Program-made: the position numbers and the translations under genes
Shown here: one piece after another, positions 21,938 through 33,797 of the stretch
How positions within the stretch are numbered: position 1 is the stretch's first letter
Layout: the number at the start of each line of letters is the position of its first letter
The notes under the pieces: model-generated
What the model was told of the DNA's origin: nothing
Database searches by the model: none
The model's input: the letters and a program-made list of their open reading frames with translations, nothing else
Assembly (NCBI RefSeq): GCF_012489685.1
Contig: NC_080043.1
Span: 44,035,127-44,099,126, forward strand
DNA: 64,000 nt
Direction of reading: 5' to 3'
Source of the DNA: Lotus japonicus
Lineage: Eukaryota; Streptophyta; Magnoliopsida; Fabales; Fabaceae

Positions 21938-23349
21938 CAACTAGCTCTGACTGATCAGAGTCAAGCTTATCATCAAATCTAACATGAATAGATTCTTCAA
22001 TAGTTTTAGCATCAGTATTATAAAATCTGAAACCTTTAGATCGATCAGAGTAACCAAGTAATAGACATTTAGAAGATTTAGCATCAAACTTGTGCAATCT
22101 ATCCTTAGTGTTTAGAACATAGCAAACACAACCAAAAGGATGAAAATAAGAAATGTTGGATTTTATTTTCTTCCACAATTCATAAGGAGTCTTATTCAGA
22201 ATTGGTCTCACAGAGATTCTGTTCTGAATGTAACATGTTGTGTTTACTGCCTCTGCCCAAAAGTGCTTTGTCATGCCAGTTTCTAGGAGCATGGTTCTAG
22301 CCATCTCCTGAAGAGTTATGTTCTTCCTCTCAACAACACCATTTTGTTGTGGAGTTCTAGGACAAGAGAAATCATGTGCAATTCCATAGGAATCAAATAG
22401 ACTCTCAAACTTGTCATTCTCAAACTTTCCACCATGGTCACTTCTGACACGCACAATCCTACAATCCTTCTCGTTTTGCACTTGGGCTATGAAGGTAGAG
22501 AACACAGAATGAGACTCATCCTTGCGGGATAGAAATTTTACCCATGTCCAGCGGCTATAGTCGTCAACAATGACCATCCCATATCTTTTGCCACCTATAG
22601 ACTCAGTTTTCACTGGTCCAAACTGGTCGATATGCAGAAGTTCCAACGGCCTTGAGGTAGAGACAACATTCTTTGCCTTGAAAGGTACTTTTGTGAATTT
22701 GCCTTTCTGACATGCTTCACAAAGAGCATCTGAAGAGAACTTCAGAGCGGGTAAGCCCCTGACAAGGTTGAGCTTACTCAGCTGAGAAATCTTTCTCATA
22801 CTGGCATGCCCTAACCGTCTATGCCATACCCATTGCTCCTCATTGACATAAAGAAGGCACTTCACATTCTGAGATTCCAACTCAGATAATCTGATCTTAT
22901 AAATGTTGTTCTTCCTCTTGCTGTTAAACAGAACAGAGCCATCGATCTGACTTATAGCCCTGCAAGACTTTTGATTGAAAATAACATCATACCCTTGTCA
23001 GCTAATTGACTTATAGACAATAAGTTGTGAGTTAAGCCGTCTACCAATAAAACATTATCAATGCATGGACTACTATCAACACAAATAGTACCAGTACCAA
23101 CAATTTTACCCTTCTCGTTGCCACCAAAGCCAACTTCGCCTCCAGGCTTAAGTTTTAGCTCTTGGAACATACGCCTTTCTCCCGTCATGTGACGCGAGCA
23201 TCCACTGTCCAGATACCATGATTGGTGTTTCAGTGGAGCGATCAAGGATATCTGCAACATAGATAATCTTATCCTTAGGTACCCGCTTTCTGGGTCCTCT
23301 CTTGTTAGTTACCTCAGAGGTTCTGATCACCTTGGGTTTCTGAACATGA
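21938..23349 (-). pseudogene. D gag tail, protease and integrase
   Basis: From 23349 downward: the end of gag (HVQKPKVIRTSEV, ending KAYVPRAKT near 23148), overlapped in the +1 frame by protease DSGCSRHMTG (ORF 23260-22952). A one-base loss at ADKG (near 22985) shifts the frame. Integrase is open 22880-21938, with HRRLGHAS and CEACQKGK zinc ligands and the catalytic D of HIDQFGP, D of VRSDHGG and E of VVERKN. This is the best preserved integrase of the Sirevirus-like copies in the window. It ends at SELV, at the deletion junction. Confidence 0.9.
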
Positions 23350-23440
23350 TGAGATGCAATAAAGTAACACAAGAAAGGGGGGGTTTGAATTGTGTTCTTG
23401 AAAATTACTTTTTAAAACTTTGGTTTATGAAAAGAATATT

Positions 23441-23802
23441 AGTTCCACCTTTTCTGACGTGAAGGTTCAGAAGTTCTGGCAGCTTCTTCTAATGCATTTG
23501 CTTCTGGATTAGCATCCTCTGAATCTTTGTCTTCTTCTGAAATGGTTATGCTCATATCTGCAAACTTTTCAGCTAGCTTTGACTTGTTAGAGTCAAGCTT
23601 GTCATCAAATCTAACATGTATAGATTCTTCAATAGTTCTTGATTCAATATTGTAAACTCTAAAACCTTTAGAACGTTCAAAATATCCTAGCAAATAGCAT
23701 TTCACAGACTTAGAATCAAACTTATGCAATCTATCTTTTGTATTTAACATATAATACACACAACCAAAAGGATGAAAGTAGGAAATGTTGGGCTTTATAT
23801 TC
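23441..23802 (-). pseudogene. Integrase C-terminal fragment carried by X
   Basis: It encodes NIKPNISYFHPFGCVYY through CYLLGYFERSKGF, ESIHVRFDDKLDSNKSKL and an acidic linker ending RQKRWN. It matches the C-terminal integrase region of C1 (14950-15230) and D but is a separate copy. It starts at the exact LTR end. Confidence 0.85.
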
Positions 23803-25161
23803 TGAGATGCAATAAAGTAACACAAGAAAGGGGGGTTTGAATTGTGTTCTTGAAAATTACTTTTTAAAACTTTGTTTTATGAAAAGAATATTAGTTCTTA
23901 GGAAAAACGTTTAAGAGTGACTTTTTAGTTTAGTGCAGTGGAAGTAAAACAGTAAACAGAACAGAACGATCAGCACACAGAGATTTATACTTGTTCACCC
24001 TAAACGATTGGGCTACGTCCAGTACTTGGCCACCACCAAGATTTTCACTAGCAAGTATCAAGCACTTCTCCAATACAAGTATTAGCTAGGACTTCTCCAA
24101 GTATTATCACGGACTTCTCCAAGTATTTTCACGGACTTCTCCAAGTATTATCACAGACTTCTCCAAGTATTCTGCAGGACTCCTCCTATAAGTATTGTAC
24201 AGGACTTCTCCTAAATCTTACAAAGATTTATTACACTCTACAAGGTTTCTCTTCTTTCAAGAGTGAAGGTAGAGACTTTATGGCACTGGAACTCTAAGTG
24301 TTTGGATTCAGATTTGACTATTGAGATCACTTCAGAGTTACTACAAAAGTGAGAAGAGAATAAAAGATATGACTCTTTTAAGGTACGAGGTTCCTCTCTT
24401 TCACTAGGCAGAATTTATGGCTTGTGTTTGATACTTGGGAATTTCTGCTTTAGCTTTGAATGCTGTTGAGAAGTTTGAAATGAATGCTTGAATGCTTGGA
24501 TTCTCAGAGTTAATTCCTCTTTCTTCAGATCTTCAAGAGTGGCTTAAATACTCGTTTGCTAGTGTTGAAGCCGTTGTGAGATTATTTCCAACCGTTGAGA
24601 TAGTCGTTGTAAGGTGAGATCGAACCATTGATTCAAAAGCTTGGTTGGTGGCTTCATTAAATGTTACTTCTGAAGCAAGTCTATCCTTTAGCTCAAAAGG
24701 TGATGTTTGTTAGCTAGTAGGTGGTGATAGACCTTGGGCTACTTTTCAGATAAGAGATAACTTGGCAATTTGATGTTGACGGCTTGTCCTTTTTCCTCGT
24801 TGGTCAGCGTGCCTTTTGCTAAAGCAAGCTTGTCTTCATCTGATTCAACTTGAACGAGATTCGAACTATTGTCATTAGATATGAATGTGGGACAATTTCT
24901 TGAAAACAAATTGATTCTTTGGCGCTCAAAATATTGCTTGGCAAATCTGACTAGTGATGTGTCATTAAACGGTCAGATGGTACGATAGTCACAAAATCCT
25001 TCTTGGTAAATGATAGAACGTTGTAGCCTATTTCATATGGCAATGTTCTCTTGAAATAAAAGATATTGTTAGTGAATGAATTTTAAATAAGCCTTCTATT
25101 TATAAAATTGTTATGATCAAAATAAGATTTTAAAAACGTTATGATGCGTTTGAACTTAACA
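23803..25161 (-). repeat. LTR of X
   Basis: 1359 bp with TG...CA termini on the minus strand. It contains a short tandem array (GGACTTCTCCAAGTATTATCAC units, about 24070-24215) that is also seen in the Z LTR (about 43055-43200). No coding region. Confidence 0.8.
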
Positions 25162-26874
25162 CAAGATAGTGTAAAGGAATTTTAGCATGATATTTAGACA
25201 TGGAGAAGGTTCCCTTTTTGAGAGGGGGGTCAGCAACTTTAACAGGTAATGGTTCAGGTAATATAGTACCAGAGGGTACAAAATGTTCATACAAGGATTT
25301 AGCCTTAGGCATAGGAGGCTCATTTCTACTGGGTCTAGAATAGCCAATGCCATACATTCCATTTCTGCTTACGCCATAGATCATTGAAGCCATCAAGCTT
25401 CTGTCTACGCTTTTAGCTAGGAATCTTTGAAAGGATTTTTCATATTTAGATTCATTCTTACTATCAGAGGCATCACAAGCAACCACTTCTTCTAACTTAG
25501 CAATCTGGTTCATAAGTACAGAGTTGGAATTTACTAAAGCATGATTATTATTTTTCATTTCAAAAATAATTTTCTCATGTTCAGCAGAGCTCTTAGAAGC
25601 AGCAGAGAAATCCTTTTTCAACTTTTTATGCTTAGTCAATAAGGAGTTATACTTATCCATAATATCAGACAAAGCATGTTTTAGTTCAGAGGTTGAGAAA
25701 GAAGCGAATACCTCATTTTCATCATCTGAGTTAGGATCTTCCTCTGATGCTGATTCAGAGTTGGTTGCATCTTTTGACTCTGCTTCTTGGTCTTTGACAA
25801 TAGCCATGAGTCCTTGAACTTCACCATCAGAGTCAACATCTTCTGACTCTGATTCATCAAAAGTCACCATTAGACTTTTCTTAGTTTTGAAGTGCTTCTT
25901 TGGCTTCTTGTCCTTTTTCAGCTTTGGACAATCACTCTTGTAGTGCCCTGATTCTTTGCATTCAAAACAAGTGACTTCCTTGACTGAGGACTTCTTCTGG
26001 CCAGATGAGGATTCAAACTTTCCTTTGGCCTTTCCAGAGCCTCTGTACTTGCTCTGCCTGTGCTTCCAGATGCGGTTGAGCCTTTTGGAGATCAGAGTTA
26101 GCTCATCTTCATCAGAATCTTCTGATGCTTCTTCAGATTCTTCTGCTTCAACTTGGAGAGCTTTCGACTTCTCAGATTTAGACTTTTCAGATTTGGATTT
26201 CAAAGTTATAGACTTCTTCCTCAGATCTTGCATTTCTGAGCGCTTCAGTTCATGACATTTCAGTATGCTGATGAGTTCTTCTAAACTCATATGCTCAACA
26301 TCTCTTGTAAGCTCTATTGAAGTCACTAAAGGCATCCAGCTTTTAGGAAGACTTCTAATAACCCTTATGACATGATCTTTTGTAGTGTAGCTTTTGTTGA
26401 GAGGTCTTATTCCAGCTACAAGCATTTGAAATCTGGAAAACATATCCTCAATGGACTCGTTAGGTTCCATGATGAAGGATTCAACTTCTGGATCAAGGAC
26501 AGCGCCTTTGATTCTTTCACCTTCTTGTTTCCTTCATGAGACATTTTCAAGGATTCAAATATACCCTTGGCAAACTCACGATCTGTAATCTTCTGGTACT
26601 CCTCATAGGAAATAGCACTAAGAAGAATAGCTCTAGCTTTGTGGTGCTGTGAGTAAAGCTTCTTTTGCTCAGCAGTCATCTCTGATCTGGAGATCTTCTT
26701 GCCATCAGCATCAACTCGACGCTCATAGCCATCCACAATGATATCCCAGAGATCTGCGTCAAAGCCCAGAAAGAAACTTTCGATTCTGTCTTTCCAATAT
26801 TCGAACCTTTGACCATCGAACATAGGAGGCTTTGCATTGTAACCATCTTTTTGCGTTTCACTGGTGGTAGCCAT
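25162..26874 (-). pseudogene. D gag
   Basis: ATG at 26874 (MATTSETQKDGYN) was chosen because it aligns with C1 MAATIEAQKD; the open frame extends upstream to 26907. The Gag N-domain (MFDGQRFEYWKDRIESFF) is followed by a frameshift near 26470-26490. The frame then stays open to 25162, with CCHC knuckle CFECKESGHYKSDC and a Lys/Glu-rich SEKSKSEKSK insertion. The reading frame ends inside the X LTR. Same family as C1 and C2 Gag. Confidence 0.9.
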
Positions 26875-26934
26875 TTGTTTTTCACACCGGCCCGGATCAC
26901 TGAACACTGTTAGGTGTGGTAATCAGAACTTGCG

Positions 26935-26947
26935 CTCTGATACCAAT
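26935..26947 (-). promoter_or_regulatory. D primer-binding site
   Basis: TTGGTATCAGAGC on the minus strand directly follows the LTR end and matches the initiator-Met tRNA 3' end. It is the least altered of the three related copies in the window. Confidence 0.9.
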
Positions 26948-27934
26948 TGAAGGTATGAAAAACGATAGAGGGAGGGGGTTTGAATAGCGTTTTCAGAATA
27001 AAACTTCCCACTTAAGATTTTAACAAATCTTTCGAAACACAAGTAAAGTGCTTAAGATAAGAGATGAGAAAAGCACACAAGGATTTTATCCTGGTTCACT
27101 TGATAAATCACTCAAGCTAGTCCAGTCCACCCGTGAAGGTGATTTCTTCCTTCTTAGAATGAAGGCAATTCACTAATCAGAGATTTGTTACAACTGCACT
27201 TGAAACCTACAAGTGACTAAGAATACACTGACTTAGCTCACACTAAGATTCACACTCTTAGTCTTCTCTAGGATCCGATCAACCTTGATCTCCTAAAGGT
27301 AAAAATAAACAACTATTTAAAAGATATTGTTTACAATGAGATTGGTTCTGAAAAGCTTGTAGTAAACACAATGAATACGATGAAGAAAGATTGCTTAGAA
27401 GATTTGAATATTGCTTGCGCGTATAAGTTTCTTCAACAGCATCTTTCAGTATTCAGCCTCTATATATACTCCAAGGATTAGGGTTTGAACATTGCATGAG
27501 AATGCTACCGTTGGAGGGCATATCTGGGATTTCCAACTTCTGATGTGGCTGAGAATGTTAAGTTGGATCGTCAGGATAGTACACTGCTTTTGTACTTTGG
27601 ATAGTGACGTGACTTTTAACCTTGTTGACTTCTGATCAGAGGAATGCTTCGTGTTGGAACTTGTGAAGCTTGTTGATCAGAGTCAGAGGGAAGCATGGAT
27701 CCTCTTACCGTTGTAGCTTCTGATTCTGAACTCAGAGGAGAAGTACTTGGTCTTCAGAGCCAGTTTGCTTCTGGACTTCAGAGACTTCACTTTTTAGCTT
27801 CTGGATCTTCAGCGTTTTCTAAACCATCAGAGCTTCTGAGCCTTCAGAGTGTCTGGGTTATCAGAACGTCTAGATCTTCAGAACTTCAAGTGATCCGAGT
27901 CCACATCAGAGCTTGACTATCTCACTACTACAAA

Positions 27935-28330
27935 AAGTACTTTTCACATCGGGCGAAAAGTACTTTTCACATCGGGTATACAACCGATGTAAACAAAGGT
28001 GATGTGGTATGTCCCCACCTTTTCACATCGGGTACACAGCCGATGTGAAAACTACACATTTCACATCGGTTAATGCCGCAACCGATGTTAAAAGTATGTT
28101 TAGTAATTTCTTTTTCAAATCTGCACGTGTATTTCACATCGGTGGAATCAAATACCCGATGTGAAAACTACACATTTCACATCGGTTTATGCCGCAACCG
28201 ATGTGAAAAGTCTGTTTAGTCATTTCTTTTTCAAATCTCCACATGTATTTCACATCGGTGGAATCAAATCCCCGATGTGAAAACTACACATTTCACATCG
28301 GTTTATGCCAAAACCGATGTGAAAAGTCTT
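27935..28330. repeat. Left subterminal repeats of the CACTA element
   Basis: About 18 copies of TTTCACATCGG or its complement (CCGATGTGAAAA) in direct and inverted order, built from a block of about 120 bp present nearly three times (near 28045, 28160 and 28285). Such subterminal motifs bind the transposase in characterised En/Spm elements. Confidence 0.85.
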
Positions 28331-29457
28331 TTTTTTTAAAAAAAAAAAAAACAAAACCAGTTATGTTTGGAATCAATTAAAAAGTCATACCTAGCACATT
28401 TTCCATTCATAAATAGCTCATATAATTAGCTCATAACTAATTTAACTTTCCAAAGTTCCAGTTACAGAAAGTGAAGTAGCACACACTGTTAACCTAACAT
28501 AGAAGGAAATGAGAGAAAGTGGATGAATATTATTTTCATTAGTACATTGCACTAACTATCTCTCAACCAGTATAACTAGCTCATTCATTACATAATGAAT
28601 CTGATGAACAAAAACTGCAAGTATAGATAAACACATACCCTTAATTTAGACTTTCTACTAAATACATGCTCCAATCTTTTTCCCCATAACGATCTTTTTC
28701 ACCACCTACATATGGAAGAATATAAGAATAAAGATGAGGGAGAAATAGAGAACTAAATCAACAAACTTCAGCTTTCTCATTTATTTACAATTGATCCATT
28801 GCAAACTTAACTTTTCTACATAGATGCAGGTTAAACAATTGAAAATTAAAAACAGGAGTTAAATCAGGATGTCTAAAAGAGAATAAAAAATTGAAAAGCA
28901 AGAAGCAGCTAACACTGAAATTGTTAAATGACAGAAAAATGAAAAGCCAAATACAAAATGATGCAGGTAAACAGTTAAGGAGTGAGGGATGTGAATTTCT
29001 AAAATGACAATTGAGGCCTGCAACAATAAAAAAACTCAGATCATGCTTTTATGGACATGGATGAGGCTCTGTGAATTTTATGAGCAAACGATGATTATGA
29101 AACTTTTGGTAATCAGAATTAGCAGCATGAAGGAGTGCTTATTTTTGCAAATAAAAAAAATAAGAGAAAAGATTTGGGTAAATGTGAGACCTCATAAAAT
29201 AATCTGGCCAGAGACAGTCACCGATGTGGAAGAGGAATCAATATCAATATAGCTAAACTCTTTTCAAATAACCACCACTTTTATCTCTCTTCAAAAAATC
29301 ATTCTCTAGCTAGGAAAAAAGTAAGGAATTCAAAATGAGCAGTTAAACAAACAAGCAAATTAGAAATTAAGATCACTGAAAATGAATATTACTATCTATC
29401 ATATATTACAATCTTTACGGAAATCATCAATGAACTTAAAGGGTGATAAAAAAGTAC

Positions 29458-29774
<317 letters not shown>

Positions 29775-30108
29775 CTAATCACACAATGACAAAATCCATA
29801 GTTCAATTAATCAACAAGAAAAATCAGACTTGAATTACCCAACTAAACGAACAAACGAATGCAAAATTAAATTACTTGAAAAAAAGCACATTATTGACAC
29901 AAATGCACAGTTCAAAGTTAATAAAAAATAAAAAATGGTCAGCACTTAACCAGTTAAACAAACAAGCAAATGAGAAACTAAGATGACTGAAAATGAACAT
30001 TGTTATCTGACCCATATACCAATCTTAACGAAAATCATCAAAGGAGTTGAACATAGGGTTTAGGGTGAACGAAAAGTAGAAAGCTATGGATCTTGATGCC
30101 AAAATTCA

Positions 30109-30122
30109 TTTTTCTAGTAGTG
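30109..30122. other. Internal CACTA-type terminus
   Basis: TTTTTCTAGTAGTG is a right-end CACTA terminus, but the adjoining sequence (GCCAAAATTCAT) lacks the TTTCACATCGG repeats, so it belongs to another CACTA family. It sits precisely where the UNC93 exon is broken. No matching left end was found in the interior. Confidence 0.75.
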
Positions 30123-30376
30123 CACACTCCAGAATTCCCCATTGAAGTCGCCAATTAGTGCACCTTCATGCAAGTTGTTATCTTTAGCATGACTGCGTGC
30201 AGTGGAAGTGAGATATATTCCCTGAAAGCCCAAACTTAGATTAGTAAAGATACAAGAGGCTAATGACAATTTGAAGAAAATATAGAACTTAGACATGTTT
30301 CCATGTATGTACCTGTCCAACCAACATTATAGAAGCAAAAAACCCAAGAAACAAAGAGGACGGAACCAGTGTATAA
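30123..30376 (-). pseudogene. Captured UNC93-like gene fragment, two exons
   Basis: Exon 30376-30313 follows TGCAG and encodes YTLVPSSLFLGFFASIMLVGQ-like membrane sequence of 21 codons. An intron 30312-30223 with GTACAT donor and TTTCAG acceptor follows. Exon 30222-30123 encodes GIYLTSTARSHAK, DNNLHEGALIGDF and NGEFWSV. This order and wording fit plant UNC93-like major-facilitator proteins (GQGTYLTS, NNLHEG, GxFNGEFW). The exon stops abruptly at an internal CACTA terminus. It is a fragment of a membrane protein gene with no start or stop of its own. Confidence 0.82.
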
Positions 30377-31113
30377 CTGCAGGATGAATAACACAATGAG
30401 GATAATTGAATTTTGATAACTAGAAACTATAGGTATAGGAAGTACAGCTCAAAAAATTGAAAACTGTGTTAATGGTCAATCTGTTCCCTAAAAGATTTTG
30501 CCGCAAGTAAGTATGTCTTTGGAAGAAGAAAATACTTGCAAAGTTGCAAGTCCCTGAACGTATAAAACATCAGTCAAGTTACAGAAGTTTAAGTTGATTG
30601 TAGTGACTAAATTGAGTGACCGTTTAAACATTCAGGAACTTTCAAATATATTACCTTGACCTTCTTAGTGGCAAAATCATTCGAGGCGTGATCTGTATAA
30701 AAAGAGAAGCTTCTGTATTTCTTAGTGAAAAGACCTGCTATTGAATCACATATGAGCAAGACAGCCAGTGAGCATGAACTTGACAATACAAATGCAGATT
30801 GCAGAAATTATTGATCACACTAGTATAGGGGAAATGCTTCACGTTACACAAGAATACAACCCTAGATACATAGTAGATACTCTCAAATGTGCACAAACAT
30901 TTTCATGCCAAGCTACAAAGGAAGTTCTCAACTGGGAGTTTGCAATGCCAACAGCGAGGGTTTATAGTAAGTCATGGATTAGAACATGTTTAAAACATAA
31001 CATAAACTCCCAAAATATCCTTATTTCAACAAAGAAAGAAAATATTGAAAACCCACAATCCAAAATTGTTTTTCCTCTAGGTATGCAAAGAGCAGAATTG
31101 AAAATACAAGCAC

Positions 31114-31470
31114 CTTTTGAAGTAGGTAGGTCCTTGCCGTCCTTTCTGTAATACTCCCTAATGGAGACCAGTGTTTTCCCTCTGAAATCCTGAATCGTCA
31201 CCTTCCTCTTCTCCGAAAGCTGAAACAACCCACCAAAACAAACAGGAAAACAATCAAATTTCTTCAACCTAAGCAACCATTGCTTCAAAAAATAACCAGA
31301 GTGTGAAGATGAAACAGACCTTGCAGATGATGAGATCGCCATCGTCATCGAACTCCTTGTCCTGGGTAACTCCTTGTTGTTCTTGTTGTTCTTCATCTAG
31401 CTGTTGCTGCTTCTCTTCGAGAAAAGCTTGCACGATCTGCTTGACGAAGGCTTTGAAGGGAGGGAGAGAG
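31114..31470 (-). pseudogene. Captured KELP-type (PC4/p15) transcriptional coactivator fragment, two exons
   Basis: The first exon, ending at 31322, reads GLDLSLPPFKAFVKQIVQ then FLEEKQQQ and EFDDDGDLIICK, the DEK-C-like end and linker of plant KELP proteins. A GTCTGT donor and TTTCAG acceptor bound a 101-bp intron. The second exon, 31219-31114 (106 bp), encodes LSEKRKVTIQDFRGKTLVS then IREYYRKDGKDLPTSKG, the core of the PC4 single-strand DNA-binding domain, and ends phase 1 before GTGCTT. The last part of PC4 (the ...EQW... helix) and the N-terminus were not found. Regions left of this in the element are intron-like. Confidence 0.88.
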
Positions 31471-31619
31471 AGGTCGAGGCCTGGAGTGTCAAACAGAGCT
31501 CCAGAAACCGAAACCGAAGACGCCGCGCCAGAGATAGAGTTCGATCTGGTGAGGTTTCAAGCTTAGAGCGCGAGATATTTGTTTTCGTAATGAGAGGAAG
31601 AAAGGGTTGTGTCGAATTC

Positions 31620-31850
31620 ACAAGGTCCTTGAAGGAAGCTAACAACAAGGTCCTGAACGAAGCTAACAACTCGCCGCTGAACGAAGCTAACAACAAGGTC
31701 CTTGAAGGCAGTGAGAGCGAAGGCAGCGAGAGCGGCGGCAGCGAGGACCGGCGACAGCGAGAGCGGCGGCAGCGAGGACCGGTGACAGCGAGAGCGGTGA
31801 GTAGTGGCGGTGAGGCGACGATGCGAATGCAGCGAGAGCGGTGAGGCTAC
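31620..31850. repeat. Short tandem repeats in the CACTA interior
   Basis: A unit like GAACGAAGCTAACAACAAGGTC recurs three to four times (31625-31710), then a GC-rich unit GGCAGCGAGGACCGGCGACAGCGAGAGC repeats twice or more (31710-31850). Its open frame is a product of repetition and not a gene. Confidence 0.7.
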
Positions 31851-31924
31851 GATCGGGTTTTGGGTTTGTTTTGGGTTTCTGTGTGAGAATGCTAGGTTTG
31901 TGATGTGTTTGGGTTTAATTTTCA

Positions 31925-32250
31925 TGAAGGACTTTTCACATCGGTTGTATTATATCTGATGTGAAAAGTACTTCATGAGGGACTTTTCACATCGGTTGTA
32001 TTATACCTGATGTGAAAAGTAATTCATTAAAATTTCAAAAATGCCACCGCTTTAACCTTTCACATCGGGTTTTATAGCAACCGATGTAAAACATATTTAC
32101 TAATTATTTTTTACATCGGACATATTCTGAACTGATGTGAAAAGTCTTATGAAAGTTCACTGTAATTTCGAAATTGCCACCGCATTACCTTTCACATCAG
32201 GTATTTAATCAACTGATGTGAAAACCCTGATGTGAAAAATCCTTTTTCTA
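31925..32250. repeat. Right subterminal repeats of the CACTA element
   Basis: The same TTTCACATCGG motif in both orientations, in a simpler array than on the left and with more variants (ATCTGATGTGAAAA, ACTGATGTGAAAA). Confidence 0.85.
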
Positions 32251-32494
32251 GTAGTGTCTTCAGATCTTCTGAAGCTTTTCTACTGTTCATTTTGAACATA
32301 GAGATTGCGAAAGCGTTGCTAGGGTCACTCTTTAAGCACAGTGCTTCTTATTTGTGTGATATTATATCAAGGTCAGAGCCTGTCATGAACACACTCAGAA
32401 AACACGTTAGAGTACCATAATTGTTCATACTAAAACGTTAACTTGTAATCATCAAAATATAGAGTTGTACTACATGATCAAAACTTGATCTTAC

Positions 32495-33751
32495 ATTGTT
32501 TGCCTTACTGCTCGCATGATCGTACTGAGAGGTGCGTTCAGTTTGGTTTGCTGCCCCTGGACGAGTGCGTTTCCTCCCTGAGCCGCCTGATTTGCTGGAG
32601 TAGGTTGGGCATTTCTATGCCAAATGTTACTTTGTGGCCCTTGCCTGCCTGAAGAGTAGGGCGCCAGCCTAGGCTAGCGCGGTGTTTGAGCTGGGCGCTG
32701 ATCTTTCGAACCACACCCCTTCTGCTGTAACTTTGGGTTGGTTACGCCAGTTGTCTCTATCTTTTTTGGTTTGCTCATCTTGCTCTACCAAGATGAATTC
32801 ATGTGCTCTAGTACGTAAGTCCATCATGTCTGTGGCGGGTCTTCTGGGTAAGTCTTTGTTCAACGAGCCACACCTGAGCCCGTTTTTGAAGGCCGCCACA
32901 CATACTTCCGGACTGGCATGCTCCAACTGTACTGAAACTCTGCTGAATTGAGCCATCTACGTTTTGATACGTTCGCCCACCTGCTGACGAATGTTAAACA
33001 AATCAGCCGGGGTTACCTTTTGAGTTTGATTGGCTGAAAATTGTGTTAGGAACTTAGTTGACAAGTCGGTGAAGTTTGAAATGGAATATGGGGGTTGTTT
33101 GATAAACCAAGTCATTGCCACGCCCTTAAATGTGGAAGGCAATAATCTGCATTTTACCGCATCAGTGGCCCCGCCAATGACCATCTTAGTATTAAAATAC
33201 CGTAAGTGATCTATCGGGTCAGTGTCGCCCCCATACATATCCAATGTCAAGGTTTGCAAATGCTCCGGTATCTCAACTGCAGCCACAATGGGCGCGAAGG
33301 GTTGAAAATCCACCACATCCTCTGCATCCACACGCTGTCCACGCCTCAGATCACGCATTTGGTTAAGATACTCCACCTGAGCCTGCAAGTGCTCGTTCTG
33401 GCGTTGAACCGCATGGATGGTGTCCAACACCTGCTTTAGTTCAGCAGATTATGCTCCCAATGCGTGGTCTTTCGCCTGCACAGGTGTTTAAGCTTGCTGA
33501 TCACCCAAAGCTTCTGTCTCCGGGGTGGGGAGCTTCGTTTTAAGGTCCAACCATGACCTCACTGCCACACCTGGTTGTACTGGATTTTCTGGAACCGTGG
33601 TGGCTTGAGATCGTACTGCCACCGAGGCTCCATCAGAAGAAGCTTCCCCCTCCGATTCAGGTTGAATCAGATGTGCCTGGCTTCGGCCTCCGCTATGACG
33701 GTCACCACGACGACGACGTGGTGCCCGCCCACCACAAGAACGTGTCTCCAT
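32495..33751 (-). pseudogene. Element T gag (Ty3/gypsy, Tat-type)
   Basis: ATG at 33751 (METRSCGGRAPRRRRGD) opens a basic N-terminus. The gag core follows: MYGGDTDPIDHLRYF, LLPSTFKGVAMTWF, FLTQFSANQ, then NGLRCGSLNKDLPRRP. It is one frame broken by stop codons at about 33488, 33450 and 32957, the last between RIKT and MAQFSRVS. It ends where D inserted at 32494, before the protease. RT and RNase H of the same strand and type lie at 4855-5822. Confidence 0.88.
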
Positions 33752-33797
33752 GAAAAATAATCTGCCTCTATCACGTCAGTAGAAGAAAAACCACTGA

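Larger units (their letters stand above)
23350..25161 (-). mobile_element. Element X: chimeric mini LTR element inserted in D gag
   Basis: On the minus strand a full LTR (25161-23803) starts TGTTAAGTTC and ends GCATCTCA. It is followed directly, without primer-binding site or gag, by a fragment of copia integrase (23802-23441) and then by the last 91 bp of a second LTR (23440-23350). D gag sequence resumes on either side: ...LHY before and HVQKP after. Flanks are TCTTG upstream and TCATG downstream, a 4 of 5 match to a target duplication. The LTR family is the same as that of element Z. Confidence 0.75.

Noticed and set aside
28650..28720. Exon-like minus-strand stretch GGEKDRYGEKDWSMY with an upstream AG
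   Set aside because: Possibly another captured exon, but too short and unidentified to call.
30640..30770. Exon-like minus-strand stretch CDSIAGLFTKKYRSFSFYT
   Set aside because: It has a plausible donor nearby but I could not tie it to a known protein; left as part of the CACTA interior.
31404..31844. Plus-strand open frame of 146 codons in the CACTA element
   Set aside because: It is the opposite strand of the KELP exon followed by GC-rich tandem repeats; no homology recognised.
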